From an uncultured Collinsella sp. (GTDB lineage Bacteria > Actinomycetota > Coriobacteriia > Coriobacteriales > Coriobacteriaceae), in the NCBI GenBank assembly GCA_900552735.1, contig USBA01000045.1, positions 1 through 11,877 of the forward strand: a DNA stretch of 11,877 bases, given 5' to 3'. Shown piece after piece: positions 11,274 through 11,877 of the stretch. A model generated the notes under the pieces. The model did not search any database. It was not told the DNA's origin and was given only the letters and a program-made list of their open reading frames with translations. The position numbers and the translations under genes were made by a program. Positions within the stretch are counted from its first letter, which is position 1; every line of letters starts with the position of its first letter.

Positions 11274-11877
11274 CTACTCCTCCACGGCCTGCGTGCCGGC
11301 GGCACGGGCCAAATCATCGATTGCCAGGGTGTCGGCGCTCAGGGCACGATGACGGCCATCGAGCGCAGGATCGCCCGCCTGCTCCACGGCCAGCGACTCG
11401 CCGGTGCGCATGTACCACGCGGCGCGACGGCCCCAAACCAGAGACTCGAGCAGGCTGTTAGAAGCCAGGCGGTTCTTGCCGTGAACGCCGTTGCAGGCCG
11501 TCTCGCCCGCGGCGTAGAGCTCGGGCATCGAGGTGCGGCCGTCCTTGTCGACCCATACGCCGCCCATAAAGTAGTGCTGCGTAGGCGTGACGGGAATGGG
11601 CTCGTCCAGGATGTCGCGGCCGTCCTCTAGGCAGCGCGCGCGGATATTGGCAAAGTGCCCGGTCACCACGTCGCGATCGACGGGGGCAAAGCTCAGCCAT
11701 TCGTGCTCGGTGCCGTCCTGCTTCATCTGCTTGCGGATGGCGGCGGCGACAACGTCGCGCGGCTGCAACTCGTCGGTAAAACGCTCGCCGGCGGCATTGA
11801 GCAGAATCGCGCCCTCGCCGCGGCAGCTTTCGCTGATTAGGAACGTGCGGCCCGGCTGCGGCGAGAACAGACCCGTG
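11274..11877 (-). CDS. nadB: NadB, L-aspartate oxidase (partial, 5' end outside window)
   Basis: The last 200 codons of a flavoprotein that oxidises L-aspartate to iminoaspartate, the substrate for NadA. The frame is open to the window edge. Diagnostic segments are FLISESCRGEGAILLN, ELQPRDVVAAAI, the TPTQHYFMGGVWVD substrate loop, and the FAD-binding LYAAGETACNGVHG with NRLASNSLLESLVWG. After SLVWGRR only about 47 residues remain, whereas E. coli-type NadB continues for about 150 with a three-helix domain; that domain appears to be missing. The TAG stop lies directly after the nadC ribosome binding site (GGAGGAG), so the end looks native rather than broken. A related fumarate reductase flavoprotein is a theoretical alternative, but adjacency to nadC and niaR settles it. 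Confidence 0.93.
   Translation of the reverse strand, partial: TGLFSPQPGRTFLISESCRGEGAILLNAAGERFTDELQPRDVVAAAIRKQMKQDGTEHEWLSFAPVDRDVVTGHFANIRARCLEDGRDILDEPIPVTPTQHYFMGGVWVDKDGRTSMPELYAAGETACNGVHGKNRLASNSLLESLVWGRRAAWYMRTGESLAVEQAGDPALDGRHRALSADTLAIDDLARAAGTQAVEE

Noticed and set aside
10434..11630. 398-codon open frame antisense to nadC and nadB
   Set aside because: It spans the nadB-nadC junction on the opposite strand with no supporting start signal or motif.

Overview
The window looks like chromosomal DNA of a high-GC Coriobacteriia member, most likely a Collinsella (C. aerofaciens-like) gut actinobacterium. This is an inference from four things: GC-rich coding sequence, the actinobacterial order dnaK-grpE-dnaJ-hspR, a 3H-type NiaR regulator next to de novo NAD genes, and short palindromic repeats crowding the gaps. 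I could not run a database search, so the genus is a judgement.

Layout. (1) 1-1500: two divergent genes of unknown function, each coding for a single-pass membrane-anchored protein with a cysteine-containing extracytoplasmic part. The first is cut by the window edge and starts with GTG. (2) 1501-1969: a gene-free convergent gap packed with palindromes (REP-like hairpins, a tandem pair of 80-bp hairpin units, a terminator). (3) 1970-4270: a monocistronic aconitase-superfamily hydratase of the YbhJ type, minus strand. (4) 4271-4742: a gene-free gap with a leader hairpin, spaced direct repeats, an 84-bp direct repeat and a 99-bp imperfect palindrome. (5) 4743-9043: the heat-shock chaperone operon, transcribed right to left as dnaK, grpE, dnaJ (a J-protein without zinc finger) and hspR. 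(6) 9044-9586: the gene-free dnaK promoter region plus a possible 240-bp repeat element. (7) 9587-9772: a small 2[4Fe-4S] ferredoxin on the plus strand, ending at a strong bidirectional terminator. (8) 9865-11877: the end of a de novo NAD operon, minus strand: nadB (partial), nadC and niaR, tightly packed.

How the genes work together. DnaK, its nucleotide exchange factor GrpE and a J-domain co-chaperone form the Hsp70 machine; HspR, last in the operon, is expected to repress the operon and to use DnaK as co-repressor. NadB and NadC carry out the first and last steps of quinolinate-dependent NAD synthesis (the NadA gene is not in view), and NiaR would sense nicotinate and repress NAD genes including, probably, its own operon. 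The ferredoxin and the hydratase stand alone and have no obvious partner here.

The genes are mostly conventional. The least explained material is in the gaps: several distinct palindromic or repeated sequence families, a possible second GrpE start, a very stable hairpin between grpE and dnaJ, and a NadB that seems to lack the usual C-terminal helical domain.
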